This document shows positions 37,218 to 45,557 of a DNA stretch of 64,000 bases, piece by piece. This stretch comes from Acidomonas methanolica. Its GTDB lineage: Bacteria; Pseudomonadota; Alphaproteobacteria; Acetobacterales; Acetobacteraceae. A model generated the notes under the pieces. The model worked only from the letters and a program-made list of their open reading frames with translations. It searched no databases and was not told the DNA's origin. Within the stretch, counting starts at the first letter, position 1. Each line of letters begins with the position of its first letter. The position numbers were made by a program, and so were the translations under genes. Location: positions 124,001 to 188,000 of the forward strand of contig NZ_SLZN01000004.1 in assembly GCF_004346035.1 (NCBI RefSeq), written 5' to 3'.

Positions 37218-38732
37218 TTGCCTTCGCGCGCGGAAGAACTTCATCTGTCGGTGGAGGGATCAGGGAGGGATGGACGCGCCATGACGGGTGATGAAGCATT
37301 GGCGGGTTTTTTTTCGTCGGTCGGGTCCGATTTTCTGCCGTTCGACACGGCCGACGGCGCTCTGGCGCGGATTTCGGTGCTGTATGACGAGGGCGTGACG
37401 CGGCTGCGCCGTGCCTTCGCCGCGCGCGAGGCGGCGACGTCCTGTTATCCCTATCTCGCCTTCCCCTTGTCCCGCGCCGCCATTCCCGCGGGCGTTCGCC
37501 CGCCCTTCGACAATATTCTCGAACCGGGTTTCTACGGCACGACGCTGACGCGGCCGGTGCTGTTCGCCGAATATTGGCGCGAGCAGATCGGCGCGCTGCT
37601 GCGGGATTACCGCTGCCCGGTCTATGTCGGGCTGTCCCGCCGTCCGATGCCGCTCTCCTATGTGATGGAGGACGCGGTGGCGGGGCTGACGGAGCGCGAC
37701 ATGCATCTGTTGCAGGATCGTTTCGCCCTGCCGGACCTGCATGCGACGGACGATACGATCGCGAATTGCGAGATCATTCCCGGCGCCGACCGGCCGCGCC
37801 CGCTGGCGCTCTTCACGGCCGAGCGGACGGATTATTCGCTGGCGCGGCTGCATCATTACACCGGCACGGCACCGCGCCATTTCCAGCGTTTCATCCTGCT
37901 GACGAACTATCAGCGCTATGTCGACGGCTTTCGCGACCATGCGCGCGCGCAGGTGGACGCGGCGACGGAGTACGACAGTTTCGTCGAGCCGGGCGATGTC
38001 ATCTATCGCGCGGGGAGCACGCCGGAAGAGCCGATGGCGGGCCTGCCGCAGATGCCCGCCTATCATCTCTGCCGCCCGGACGGGGATGGCATCACGCTGG
38101 TGAATATCGGCGTCGGCCCCTCCAACGCCAAGACGATTACCGATCATCTGGCCGTGCTGCGCCCGCATTGCTGGCTGATGGTGGGGCATTGCGCCGGGCT
38201 CCGCCGATCCCAGCTCCTGGGCGACTATGTGCTGGCGCATGGCTATGTGCGCGACGATCACGTGCTGGACGACGATCTGCCGCCCTGGGTGCCCGTGCCG
38301 CCGATCGCCGAGGTCCAGGTGGCGTTGCAGGAGGCGATGCTGCGCGTGACGGGGCTGGAGGCGGGGGACATCAAGACCCGGCTGCGGACCGGCACGGTGA
38401 TGACCACGGACAACCGGAACTGGGAGTTGCGGCTCCAGGCGCTGTTCACCCAGATCAACATGAGCCGCTCCATCGCGGTGGACATGGAATCCGCCACCAT
38501 CGCGGCGAACGGCTTCCGCTTCCGCGTGCCGTACGGGACGCTGCTCTGCGTCTCCGACAAGCCGCTGCATGGCGAACTCAAGCTGCGGGGTATGGCGAAC
38601 GCCTTCTATCGCGAGCGGGTGAGCCAGCATCTGATGGTCGGCATCGAGACCATGCGGCTTCTGCGCGAGCGGGGGATGCGGAATCTGCACTCCCGCAAGC
38701 TGCGCGGATTCGACGAGCCGCCCTTCCGCTGA
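37218..38732 (+). CDS. amn: AMP nucleosidase
   Basis: Hydrolyses AMP to adenine and ribose 5-phosphate, regulating the adenylate pool. The protein (about 504 residues) has the N-terminal Amn domain (FDNILEPGFYGTTLTRP, about residues 96-112) and the phosphorylase-type catalytic domain with NIGVGPSNAKTITDHLA (about 297-313) and the nucleoside-binding DMESATIAANGFRF (about 422-435). TTG 37218 has AGGAG 5 bp upstream and is the best-supported start; ATG 37281 is shorter and has a poorly spaced site. A 9-3-9 palindrome lies just upstream. Confidence 0.92.
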   Translation: MPSRAEELHLSVEGSGRDGRAMTGDEALAGFFSSVGSDFLPFDTADGALARISVLYDEGVTRLRRAFAAREAATSCYPYLAFPLSRAAIPAGVRPPFDNILEPGFYGTTLTRPVLFAEYWREQIGALLRDYRCPVYVGLSRRPMPLSYVMEDAVAGLTERDMHLLQDRFALPDLHATDDTIANCEIIPGADRPRPLALFTAERTDYSLARLHHYTGTAPRHFQRFILLTNYQRYVDGFRDHARAQVDAATEYDSFVEPGDVIYRAGSTPEEPMAGLPQMPAYHLCRPDGDGITLVNIGVGPSNAKTITDHLAVLRPHCWLMVGHCAGLRRSQLLGDYVLAHGYVRDDHVLDDDLPPWVPVPPIAEVQVALQEAMLRVTGLEAGDIKTRLRTGTVMTTDNRNWELRLQALFTQINMSRSIAVDMESATIAANGFRFRVPYGTLLCVSDKPLHGELKLRGMANAFYRERVSQHLMVGIETMRLLRERGMRNLHSRKLRGFDEPPFR

Positions 38733-38736
38733 GGGG

Positions 38737-39135
38737 TCAGCGGAAAATGAACGTTCCTCTGACGGGCGGATGGTGGGCGACGTGGCAGGCGGTGCAGTCC
38801 TTCACCGGGCCCGATTTCCGTCCGTTGCGCGCCATCCGCAGGTGACAGCCCTCGCAGAACTCATGGAACAGCCGCTGCGTGTCGGCGGAGGTGGCGGGGG
38901 TGAGCAGGTGGCAGGCCACGCATTCCTTCGACGGGCCGGATTGCAGCAGCGGATCGTTCACGTCGTGATGGCAGGTCATGCAGGGGAATTGCCCGTGCAC
39001 GGCGTGCGGAAAACTCAGCGGCTCGCCGCGGTGGCGCGTATCGTGCCGGAAATGGGCCACGCCCGCGCCGAGCGCGAGCAGCGCGCATGATCCGGCCAGA
39101 AGGGGCGGCAGGAGATGGCGCCGATGCGGGGTCAT
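38737..39135 (-). CDS. Membrane-anchored tetraheme cytochrome c (class III type)
   Basis: The 132-residue protein has one N-terminal hydrophobic anchor (about residues 8-28) and four CXXCH heme motifs (C52, C72, C94, C114). Extra histidines (FPHAVHG before the first motif, HH after it) fit bis-histidine ligation as in cytochrome c3/c7. The periplasmic domain should be a small electron carrier. It overlaps the upstream ferric-reductase-like gene by 4 bp (ATGA), so the two are translationally coupled and probably form one complex. The electron acceptor is unknown. Confidence 0.88.
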   Translation of the reverse strand: MTPHRRHLLPPLLAGSCALLALGAGVAHFRHDTRHRGEPLSFPHAVHGQFPCMTCHHDVNDPLLQSGPSKECVACHLLTPATSADTQRLFHEFCEGCHLRMARNGRKSGPVKDCTACHVAHHPPVRGTFIFR

Positions 39136-39845
39136 CGAAGGGTCCGCAAGATGAGGGGCAGGCCAGCGGCCAGGCAGAGGAGCGCGAAGCCCAGCACCAG
39201 TCGCGCGGGCAGGGCGGCGGCGACCCGGCGGCGCTTTTGCCCCCTTTTGCGGCCCGTCGCCGCGAAGATCCTCATCCGGCGGAGGCTGGGCGCGAGCAGG
39301 GCCAGACCCGCGCCGCTCCAGATCAGGGCCTGCGCGACGGCGCTGGTCGCGTGGTCGCGGGACAGCACGATATGGACGGCTGCGAGCAGCACCGCCGCCG
39401 CTGCGATTCCGCGATGCAGCAGGTCGAAATGCCGCGCATCCGCGTAGAGGCGTTTGATGACGCTCAGCGAGGCGCTTGTGCCGAAACAGAGCAGCAGCGC
39501 GAGCCCCGCGCCCAGACCGGCGAGCATCGGCCAGGGCGCGGCCGGTGTGAGATAGACGAAGGTGACCCTGCCGAGGCTCAGAAACAGCGCGGCATGGAGC
39601 AGCAGCAGTCCGAGCAGCAGAATCGCGAGCAGGCGGTGCAGGTTGAGGAAGAACTTGCCGTCCCATAACGGCCGCGCGGCGGGGCGCGCGGAGAGCAGGC
39701 TCATCGCGCAGAGCAGGAAGAAGGCGTCATATCCCGCTACGAAGCTCCCGGCGAGGCGAATATCGCCCGGCGGGTCGTAAACGCCATACCAGAGGGCCGT
39801 GACGAGCCCGAGCAACACGACGCCATAGGAGACGAAAAGCGTCAC
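39132..39845 (-). CDS. Ferric-reductase-like bis-heme membrane protein
   Basis: A 237-residue protein with about six membrane helices. Two helices each carry histidines 14 residues apart (H70/H84 in NLHRLLAILLLGLLLLHAAL and H144/H158 in LLHRGIAAAAVLLAAVH), the arrangement that holds two stacked b hemes in ferric-reductase/NOX/MsrQ-type domains. No flavin or NAD domain is attached. I chose GTG 39845 because AAGGG lies 6 bp upstream; a TTG at 39908 is possible but unsupported. With the coupled tetraheme cytochrome it could carry electrons across the membrane. Confidence 0.82.
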   Translation of the reverse strand: MTLFVSYGVVLLGLVTALWYGVYDPPGDIRLAGSFVAGYDAFFLLCAMSLLSARPAARPLWDGKFFLNLHRLLAILLLGLLLLHAALFLSLGRVTFVYLTPAAPWPMLAGLGAGLALLLCFGTSASLSVIKRLYADARHFDLLHRGIAAAAVLLAAVHIVLSRDHATSAVAQALIWSGAGLALLAPSLRRMRIFAATGRKRGQKRRRVAAALPARLVLGFALLCLAAGLPLILRTLR

Positions 39846-39985
39846 GCGATGCCCTTCATGTCGTTGCCGAAGGAGACGTCTTCCTGCGCCGGGGAAAAAG
39901 AAGCGCAAGGACCGCCGCTTTTTCCGCGGTCCGTTATGATCCGCTGCCTTGCTTCAGATTCATCGTGCCCTCCCGAGGCTTCCAG

Positions 39986-40002
39986 ATCGAATACATTTCG
40001 AT
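39986..40002. promoter_or_regulatory. Inverted repeat ATCGAA-N5-TTCGAT, candidate operator
   Basis: Perfect 6-5-6 repeat in an AT-richer patch between the divergent cytochrome and methyltransferase operons. It is continued by TATCGTATC, which adds a partial ATAC...GTAT symmetry. Confidence 0.4.
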
Positions 40003-40154
40003 ATCGTATCACTCTGTCCGCTCCCGCTCAATCGGAGGCCGTTGACGCGCCGCGCCCGCGCGCCCACTCTCCGGCGGAATTTTTCGCGGAGAGTCCCGTC
40101 ATGCCCCGGCCCGTTTCCGCATGGCGTGTCGCTCCGTTCTTGCAGGAGGAAGCG

Positions 40155-40214
40155 ATGGGGCTGATGGGTCCGGCGGAAGGGCAGGTCGAACAGCTTATGG
40201 CGGCAATGGCATGA
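40155..40214 (+). CDS. 19-codon ORF coupled to a methyltransferase (possible leader peptide)
   Basis: AGGAGGA at 40144-40150, the strongest ribosome binding site seen in this region, sits 4 bp before this ATG. The ORF (MGLMGPAEGQVEQLMAAMA) ends with TGA overlapping the next gene's start as ATGA. The methyltransferase has no good site of its own, so ribosomes finishing here may re-initiate. The same frame has an earlier ATG at 40100 behind GGAGAG, giving 38 codons. The peptide is Met-rich (5 of 19), which could make it a sensing leader, but that is inference. Confidence 0.5.
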   Translation: MGLMGPAEGQVEQLMAAMA

Positions 40215-41047
40215 CGCTCGATCCGCCGCCGAGTTTTTCAGCCTGGCATGTTGCACGCCATCGTGCGCGGCACCAGCACCACGAGGGCGGCCGGATTTTC
40301 GCCGATCCGCTGGCCTCGATCCTGCCCGGCCTGTCGCAGGACGCACTCCTTGCCGATCCGGACAGGCCATGGGAGGCGCGCTCGCGCCGCTTCATCGCCG
40401 CGCGCAGCCGCATTGCCGAGGACCGTCTGGCGCGCGCCGTGCAGGGGGGTACGCGGCAATTGGTGGTGCTGGGGGCGGGGCTGGAAACGATCGGGTTGCG
40501 CCATCCCCATGCCGGGGAGGGGCTGCGCATTTTCGAGGTCGATCGCCCCGAGATGCTGGCATGGAAGCGCGCGCGCGTCGCGCAGGCCGGGCTGGCTATT
40601 CCGGAGGGCGTGCGCCTCGTGCCGTGCGACCTGGAGCGGGACGGCCTCCTGCCGCGTCTTCAGGAGGCGGGGTTCGATCCGTTCCGCCCGGTGTTCTTCT
40701 TCTGCCTCGGGCTGCTGCCGTATCTGACATGGGAGATGAACGACGCGTTGCTGCGGTTCATCTCATCCCTGCCGCGCGGCGAGGTCGTCTACGATTATTA
40801 CGAGCCTGCCGAGATGCTCTCGGGGGAGGAGCGCGCCTATGCCGAGAACCGGACGAAAGCTCTGGCGGAGCACGGCGAGACCTGGCGGACGGATTTCTCG
40901 CCGCGCGCGATGGAAGATCTGCTGGAACTCACCAATTTCCGCTGGTTCGAGGATCTCGGCGCGGCGGAGATCGCCGCATTGTTCGGCCCGGCCGAGGGCG
41001 CGCCGGGTGCCGATTCGGGCGGGCATGTCGTGCATGCCCGGGCCTGA
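40211..41047 (+). CDS. Class I SAM-dependent methyltransferase, LCM/PPM1 family
   Basis: The 278-residue protein matches the leucine carboxyl methyltransferase (PPM1/LCM) family. It begins SAWHVARHRARHQH, has FADPLA, the AdoMet loop VVLGAGLETIGLR (about residues 78-90) and the acidic FEVDRPEMLAWKRARV that follows. Bacterial members methylate various small molecules; the substrate cannot be inferred. Translation appears coupled to the 19-codon ORF by ATGA overlap. Confidence 0.82.
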   Translation: MTLDPPPSFSAWHVARHRARHQHHEGGRIFADPLASILPGLSQDALLADPDRPWEARSRRFIAARSRIAEDRLARAVQGGTRQLVVLGAGLETIGLRHPHAGEGLRIFEVDRPEMLAWKRARVAQAGLAIPEGVRLVPCDLERDGLLPRLQEAGFDPFRPVFFFCLGLLPYLTWEMNDALLRFISSLPRGEVVYDYYEPAEMLSGEERAYAENRTKALAEHGETWRTDFSPRAMEDLLELTNFRWFEDLGAAEIAALFGPAEGAPGADSGGHVVHARA

Positions 41048-41068
41048 GGCGCGGGGCGCAGGAGAGAG

Positions 41069-42484
41069 TCAGAGACCGTTCAGCGGCGGCGGCACGCGGG
41101 CTTCGGCCAGCGCCGCCGCCTGACGCGCCGCGAGCGCCGTTTCGTCGAAACCGGCGATGATGTCCTGGAACATGCGGTGCCAGTTCAGCCGCGCGCCCAG
41201 CCGGAGGAACACGCTGCCCAGCCCGATGGCGGAGCGGTCCACCAGCACGAACTCGCGCGACGGCGTCACCCCGCCGGTGCGCTTGATGCCCTCATAGACC
41301 TTGCTCAGCAGGTCTCGCCCTTCATTGGGGTTGTCGCTGTTCTGGATCGGCCTTTCACGGTCGTCCATCAGCGGCCCGTAGAGGAAGGCCGCCCACTCGT
41401 TGAGAATGGCGGCGGTCTCGCGGTTGATGCCCTTGAAGCCCCAGAGCGCGTAGGCGTGGAAGGCGCGATCCTCGTCGCGTTCGGTGAGGGCGGTGAAGAG
41501 TTCGATGATCCCCTTGACGAAGGATGCGGGGAAAACCCGGATCGCGCCGAAATCGAGCAGGTTGAGGCCGAAATCGTCGCGGATGGTGAAATTGCCCATA
41601 TGCGGGTCGCCATGGATCACCCCGTAGCGATAGACCGGCACATACCACGCCCGGAACAGCGCGCGGGCGATGGCGTTGCGCTCCTCCTGCGTGGGGTCGG
41701 CGTCCAGCACCGCCTGCAACCCGCGCCCGCTGACCCAGTCCATGGTGAGCAGGCGCCGGGTGGTCAGCGTCTCGACTGGCTCGGGAACGGAAATCTCCTC
41801 GTCGTCCTTCAGCATGAGGGTGTAAAGGCGCAGATGGGAGGCTTCGCGCTCGTAATCCAGCTCCTCGCGCAGGCGGGAGGTAAGCTCGGCGACCACGTCC
41901 TCCTGTCTGACGGCGGGCGCGAATTGCTGGAACAGCCCGATGGCGACGCGGAACTGCCGTAAATCGGCCTCCACGGCTGAATTCATGTCGGGATATTGCA
42001 GCTTGCAGGCCACGTCCCGCCCGTCGGCCGTGATCGCGCGATGCACCTGCCCGAGCGAGGCGGCGGCGACGGCCTCACGGCTGAAGGCGCGGAAATTCTT
42101 CTCCCAGCCTGCGCCGAGTTCCGCCATCATGCGCCGCCGCACGAAGCTCCAGCCCATGGGCGGGGCATTGGCCTGAAGCTGGGCCAGTTCGCGGGCGTAA
42201 TCGTCCGGCAGCGCGCCGGGGATGGTGGACAGGAGCTGGGCGGCCTTCATCAGCGGCCCCTTGAGGCCGCCGAGCGCCGCCGTCAGATCGCCCGCATGGC
42301 CGGCGGCGCTGGGCTTGAGGCCCAGCCGGCTGCCCGCGAAGCGCGCCGCCATGCCGCCGACCGCGCCCGACGTCCGGGCCATGCGGCGCAACTCGCCGAG
42401 GAAGCCCGTCCTGTCCATGTCCCGCGCGCGCCGGACGTCGCGATCGTCCCTGCTCTCCCCGGTCTCTTCAGGATCGGTCGTCAT
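41069..42484 (-). CDS. ABC1/UbiB-family atypical kinase
   Basis: A 471-residue protein kinase-like ATPase. The family signature KxGQ-like helix appears as GPLMKAAQLLS (about residues 73-83). The Ala-rich loop VAAASLGQVHRA (about 137-148), the VACKLQYP lysine and the catalytic GVIHGDPHMGNF with LLDFGAI are all present. Relatives include UbiB/COQ8, which support ubiquinone synthesis; others have unknown roles. There is no C-terminal membrane pair as in UbiB, so it may be an AarF paralogue. The ATG overlaps the pepF stop (ATGA). Confidence 0.88.
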   Translation of the reverse strand: MTTDPEETGESRDDRDVRRARDMDRTGFLGELRRMARTSGAVGGMAARFAGSRLGLKPSAAGHAGDLTAALGGLKGPLMKAAQLLSTIPGALPDDYARELAQLQANAPPMGWSFVRRRMMAELGAGWEKNFRAFSREAVAAASLGQVHRAITADGRDVACKLQYPDMNSAVEADLRQFRVAIGLFQQFAPAVRQEDVVAELTSRLREELDYEREASHLRLYTLMLKDDEEISVPEPVETLTTRRLLTMDWVSGRGLQAVLDADPTQEERNAIARALFRAWYVPVYRYGVIHGDPHMGNFTIRDDFGLNLLDFGAIRVFPASFVKGIIELFTALTERDEDRAFHAYALWGFKGINRETAAILNEWAAFLYGPLMDDRERPIQNSDNPNEGRDLLSKVYEGIKRTGGVTPSREFVLVDRSAIGLGSVFLRLGARLNWHRMFQDIIAGFDETALAARQAAALAEARVPPPLNGL

Positions 42485-44307
42485 GCCCGTTCCGCCTCGC
42501 TGTCCGCCGCGGCCAGTTCGTCGATCAGCCCGGCGATCACATCCAGCCCCCGGCGCCAGAAGGCGGGATCTCCCGCGTCGAGCCCGAAGGGGGCGAGCAA
42601 CTCCCGATGACGGAGCGTGCCGCCCGCCTCCAGCATCGCGAGATAGGTGTCCGCGAAGCCCGGCAATCCGTCCTGATAGACGCCGTACAGCGCGTTCACC
42701 AGGCAATCGCCGAACGCATAGGCGTAGACGTAGAACGGCGAATGCACGAAATGCGGGACATAGGACCAGTAGAGATCGTAATCCGGCGTGAAATGGAAGG
42801 CGGGGCCGAGGCTGTGCGCCTGCACCTCGCGCCACAGCGCGCCGATGCGTTCGGCGGGCAGTTCGCCGCCGCGCCGCTCGTCATGCAGCTTCGTCTCGAA
42901 CTGGTAGAAGGCGATCTGGCGCGCCACGGTGTTCAGCATGTCCTCGACCTTCGCCGCCAGCATGAAGCGCCGGGCGGCGGGATCGGTCTCCGCTTTCAGC
43001 AGGGACTGGAAGGTCAGCATCTCGCCGAAGACGGAGGCGGTTTCCGCCAGAGTCAGGGGTGTGGCGGACTGGAGATAGCCCTGCTTCGCCGCCAGAAGCT
43101 GATGGGCGCCATGGCCGAGTTCGTGGGCCAGCGTCATCACGTCGCGCGTGCGGCCATGATAGTTCATCAGCACGTAAGGATGGGCGGAGGGCACCACCGG
43201 GTGCGCGAAGGCGCCGGAGGACTTGCCCGGCACGGGGGCGGCGTCGATCCACGGATTGTCCATGAACCGCCCGACCAGCTCGCCGAGGCGCGGATCGAAG
43301 TCCCGATACGCCTTGCGCACGATGATGGTGGCGTCCGCCCATGAAATCCGCCGGTCGCTCGCGCCGGGGAGCGGGGCGTTGCGGTCCCAGTGTTCGAGCC
43401 TGTCCAGCCCCAGCCAGCGCGCCTTCATGCTGTAGTAACGATGGGAAAGGCGCGGATAGTCCGCGTCCACGGCGGCGACCAGCGCGTCCACCACCTCGTC
43501 CTCGACCATGTTGGCGCGATTGCGCGACGAGCAGGGGCGCGCATAGCCGCGCAGCGTGTCGCCGATCGCCTTGTCCTTGGCGAGGACGTTGGTGATCATC
43601 GTCAGCAGGCGGTTGTTCTCGCCCAGGACGCGGCTGATCTCCCCCGCCGCTGCGGCGCGTTTCGTGCGATCCGCGTCCGCGAGCTGGTTGAACGCCTCGC
43701 CCAGCGGCTTTTCCGCCCCGTCGAGCGTCACGGTCAGCGCCGCCATCGTCTCGTCGAAGAGCCGGTTCCACGCGGCGCGCCCGGTGACGGATTTCTCCAT
43801 CAGCACCTGCTCCACCTCGTCGGAAAGCTGATAGGGGCGGAACACCCGGAGGTCGCGCAGATAGGGCCGCCATTTCGCCAGGGCCGGATCGGCGGTGAGC
43901 GCCGCCATCGGGGCGTCTTCGATGCGGTTCAGCTCCAGCGTGAAGAACAGCAGATGCGCGGCGAGTCCGGTCAGCGTCTCGCGCGTGTTCTGGGCGAAAC
44001 GCTGGCTGGCCGGATCGGTCGTCTGCGCAGCGAAGGCAAGCTGGGCGTAGGAGCCGAGGCGGCCCATCGTCTCCTCGATGGACTCATACATGTCCAGCGC
44101 CTGCGCGAGGTCGCCGGCCGAGGCCGTGGCCAGCCGTCCTTTCCAGCGCGTGGCGAAGGCCTTGGCGGCGTCTTCCGTCCGCGCGATGTCGGCGGCGATC
44201 GCCGGATCGTCCGGCCCCGCATAGAGATCGCCGAGATCCCAGCGGGGCGGAGCGCCCGGGCCGGGGGGAGAAGATGTCTCGGTAGGGGAAAGCATGCGCA
44301 TCGTCAT
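42481..44307 (-). CDS. pepF: M3-family oligoendopeptidase PepF
   Basis: A cytoplasmic zinc peptidase that cleaves short peptides. The zinc motif HELGH is in TLAHELGHGAHQLLAAKQG (about residues 393-411), and the C-terminal FHFTPDYDLYWSYVPHFVHS with YVYAYAFG is typical of PepF. The length of 608 residues is normal. No ribosome binding site precedes the ATG; instead a -10-like TAGTCT ends exactly 7 bp upstream, suggesting a leaderless message. It is coupled to the downstream ABC1 kinase gene. Confidence 0.93.
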   Translation of the reverse strand: MTMRMLSPTETSSPPGPGAPPRWDLGDLYAGPDDPAIAADIARTEDAAKAFATRWKGRLATASAGDLAQALDMYESIEETMGRLGSYAQLAFAAQTTDPASQRFAQNTRETLTGLAAHLLFFTLELNRIEDAPMAALTADPALAKWRPYLRDLRVFRPYQLSDEVEQVLMEKSVTGRAAWNRLFDETMAALTVTLDGAEKPLGEAFNQLADADRTKRAAAAGEISRVLGENNRLLTMITNVLAKDKAIGDTLRGYARPCSSRNRANMVEDEVVDALVAAVDADYPRLSHRYYSMKARWLGLDRLEHWDRNAPLPGASDRRISWADATIIVRKAYRDFDPRLGELVGRFMDNPWIDAAPVPGKSSGAFAHPVVPSAHPYVLMNYHGRTRDVMTLAHELGHGAHQLLAAKQGYLQSATPLTLAETASVFGEMLTFQSLLKAETDPAARRFMLAAKVEDMLNTVARQIAFYQFETKLHDERRGGELPAERIGALWREVQAHSLGPAFHFTPDYDLYWSYVPHFVHSPFYVYAYAFGDCLVNALYGVYQDGLPGFADTYLAMLEAGGTLRHRELLAPFGLDAGDPAFWRRGLDVIAGLIDELAAADSEAERA

Positions 44308-44314
44308 GGAAGCG

Positions 44315-44342
44315 AGACTAGACCGCTCCCGGCTGAGTTCAA
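44315..44342 (-). promoter_or_regulatory. Possible leaderless promoter of pepF
   Basis: On the minus strand TTGAAC (44342-44337), a 16-bp spacer, then TAGTCT (44320-44315), followed by 7 bp and the ATG. Confidence 0.4.
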
Positions 44343-44382
44343 ACCCCGCCCTGAGCCCGGTCGAAGCCCGGGTGTGATTCGC

Positions 44383-45327
44383 TCAGGTATTTTTCGGGTC
44401 GATGGAGTGGAACCCGTAGGTTTCATATTGCGTGGCGATTTTTCCGTCCGCGACGTTCACGACCATGAAGCCTTCCGGTGCGCCGAGCCGCGTGCCGTGC
44501 CACCAGTTGCCGCAGACCGCGCCGCCGGTAATGTAGGGGACGCCGTGCCAGTCCACCCGTTCCAGCACATGGGTATGGCCTTGCAGCACGGCGATGACGT
44601 TGACGGTGTCGAAGAGCGGCAGCACCTCCCAGGCATTGACGACGGAGAGGGCGCCGGGATGGGGCGGCGGCTCCTTCGGCGGGGGAAGATAGGCCGAGAC
44701 CGCCGTCACCAGCGGGATATGCGTGACGACGATGACCGGCATGCCGGATGGCAGCGCCGCCAGATCGCGCCGGAGCCAGTCGAGCTGGGCGGCGTCGATG
44801 CGGCCCTCATAGAGCCGCTGGGCCGTGATGCCGATGGAATCCAGCACCACGACATGCACGCCCTTGTGGTCGAAGCTGTAATAGAGGCGGCCGAACTGGT
44901 CCTCGAAATATTTCTTGCCGTACATCGGATCGGTCGGCGCGACTCCGCTTTTCGTGTAGACGCCGAAGCAGTCGTGATTGCCGATCGTGTGATGCACGGG
45001 GAGGCTCAGGTCGTCGGCGGTGCGGCGGTAGAGATCCATCAGGGCGTTGGCGCGCCCGGCATTGACGCCGAGCGCGTCGAAGACATGGTCGCCGCCCTGT
45101 ATCGCGAAATCCGCGTTGATTCGCCGCGCGCGCGCGAAGGCCATGTGGCAGCCCTTCGCCGCGTCGAGTTCCGGCTGGATATGGGTGTCGGTGATGAAGA
45201 GGAAGGTGAAGGGCTCATGAGCGAGCAGGGGAGGCCGCGCGGGAACGTCCGCCCGGGCGGCCCCGTTCGCGGCGAGCAGCGTCGCGCCGCCGAGCGAGAG
45301 GAAGTGGCGTCTCCTGAGCACTGTCAT
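44383..45327 (-). CDS. Tat-exported metallophosphoesterase
   Basis: The 314-residue protein starts with a twin-arginine signal (RRRHFLSLGGATLLAANGAA), so it should be exported folded. The calcineurin-type motifs follow: FITDTHI (DxH), GGDHVFD (GDxxD-like), GNHDCF (GNHD), a VTHIP and GHTH. These bind two metals and hydrolyse phosphoesters. The substrate is unknown; it could release phosphate or act on phospholipid or nucleotide. It lies upstream of pepF on the same strand with a 75-bp gap. Confidence 0.88.
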   Translation of the reverse strand: MTVLRRRHFLSLGGATLLAANGAARADVPARPPLLAHEPFTFLFITDTHIQPELDAAKGCHMAFARARRINADFAIQGGDHVFDALGVNAGRANALMDLYRRTADDLSLPVHHTIGNHDCFGVYTKSGVAPTDPMYGKKYFEDQFGRLYYSFDHKGVHVVVLDSIGITAQRLYEGRIDAAQLDWLRRDLAALPSGMPVIVVTHIPLVTAVSAYLPPPKEPPPHPGALSVVNAWEVLPLFDTVNVIAVLQGHTHVLERVDWHGVPYITGGAVCGNWWHGTRLGAPEGFMVVNVADGKIATQYETYGFHSIDPKNT

Positions 45328-45557
45328 GGCGGGGCTCCGGTTCTGTGGGAAGGCCGGGAAACTGAGCCCTCATCCGCCGCGCGCGATCAAGATTTCCTGT
45401 GGTCGGTCACAAAACTTTAAAGGAATCGTGGGAGCGCCGGACATCGAACCGCAACTCGGAGCCCGACTGTCGCGCGGCCTGGGTCTGGCTCCGAGCCGCG
45501 TCATGTATATAAGTCACCTTTCCGCCTCTGGAGCCGTTTCCACAAGGAGGGCCGACA

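Noticed and set aside
39849-40099. Upstream part of a 121-codon plus-strand frame ending at 40214
   Set aside because: No ribosome binding site at its first ATG, it crosses the divergent promoter region, and the composition is not protein-like. Only the last 19-38 codons have a supported start.
45430-45500. CATCGAACCGC stretch resembling a tRNA T-arm
   Set aside because: No matching acceptor stem or anticodon arm around it.
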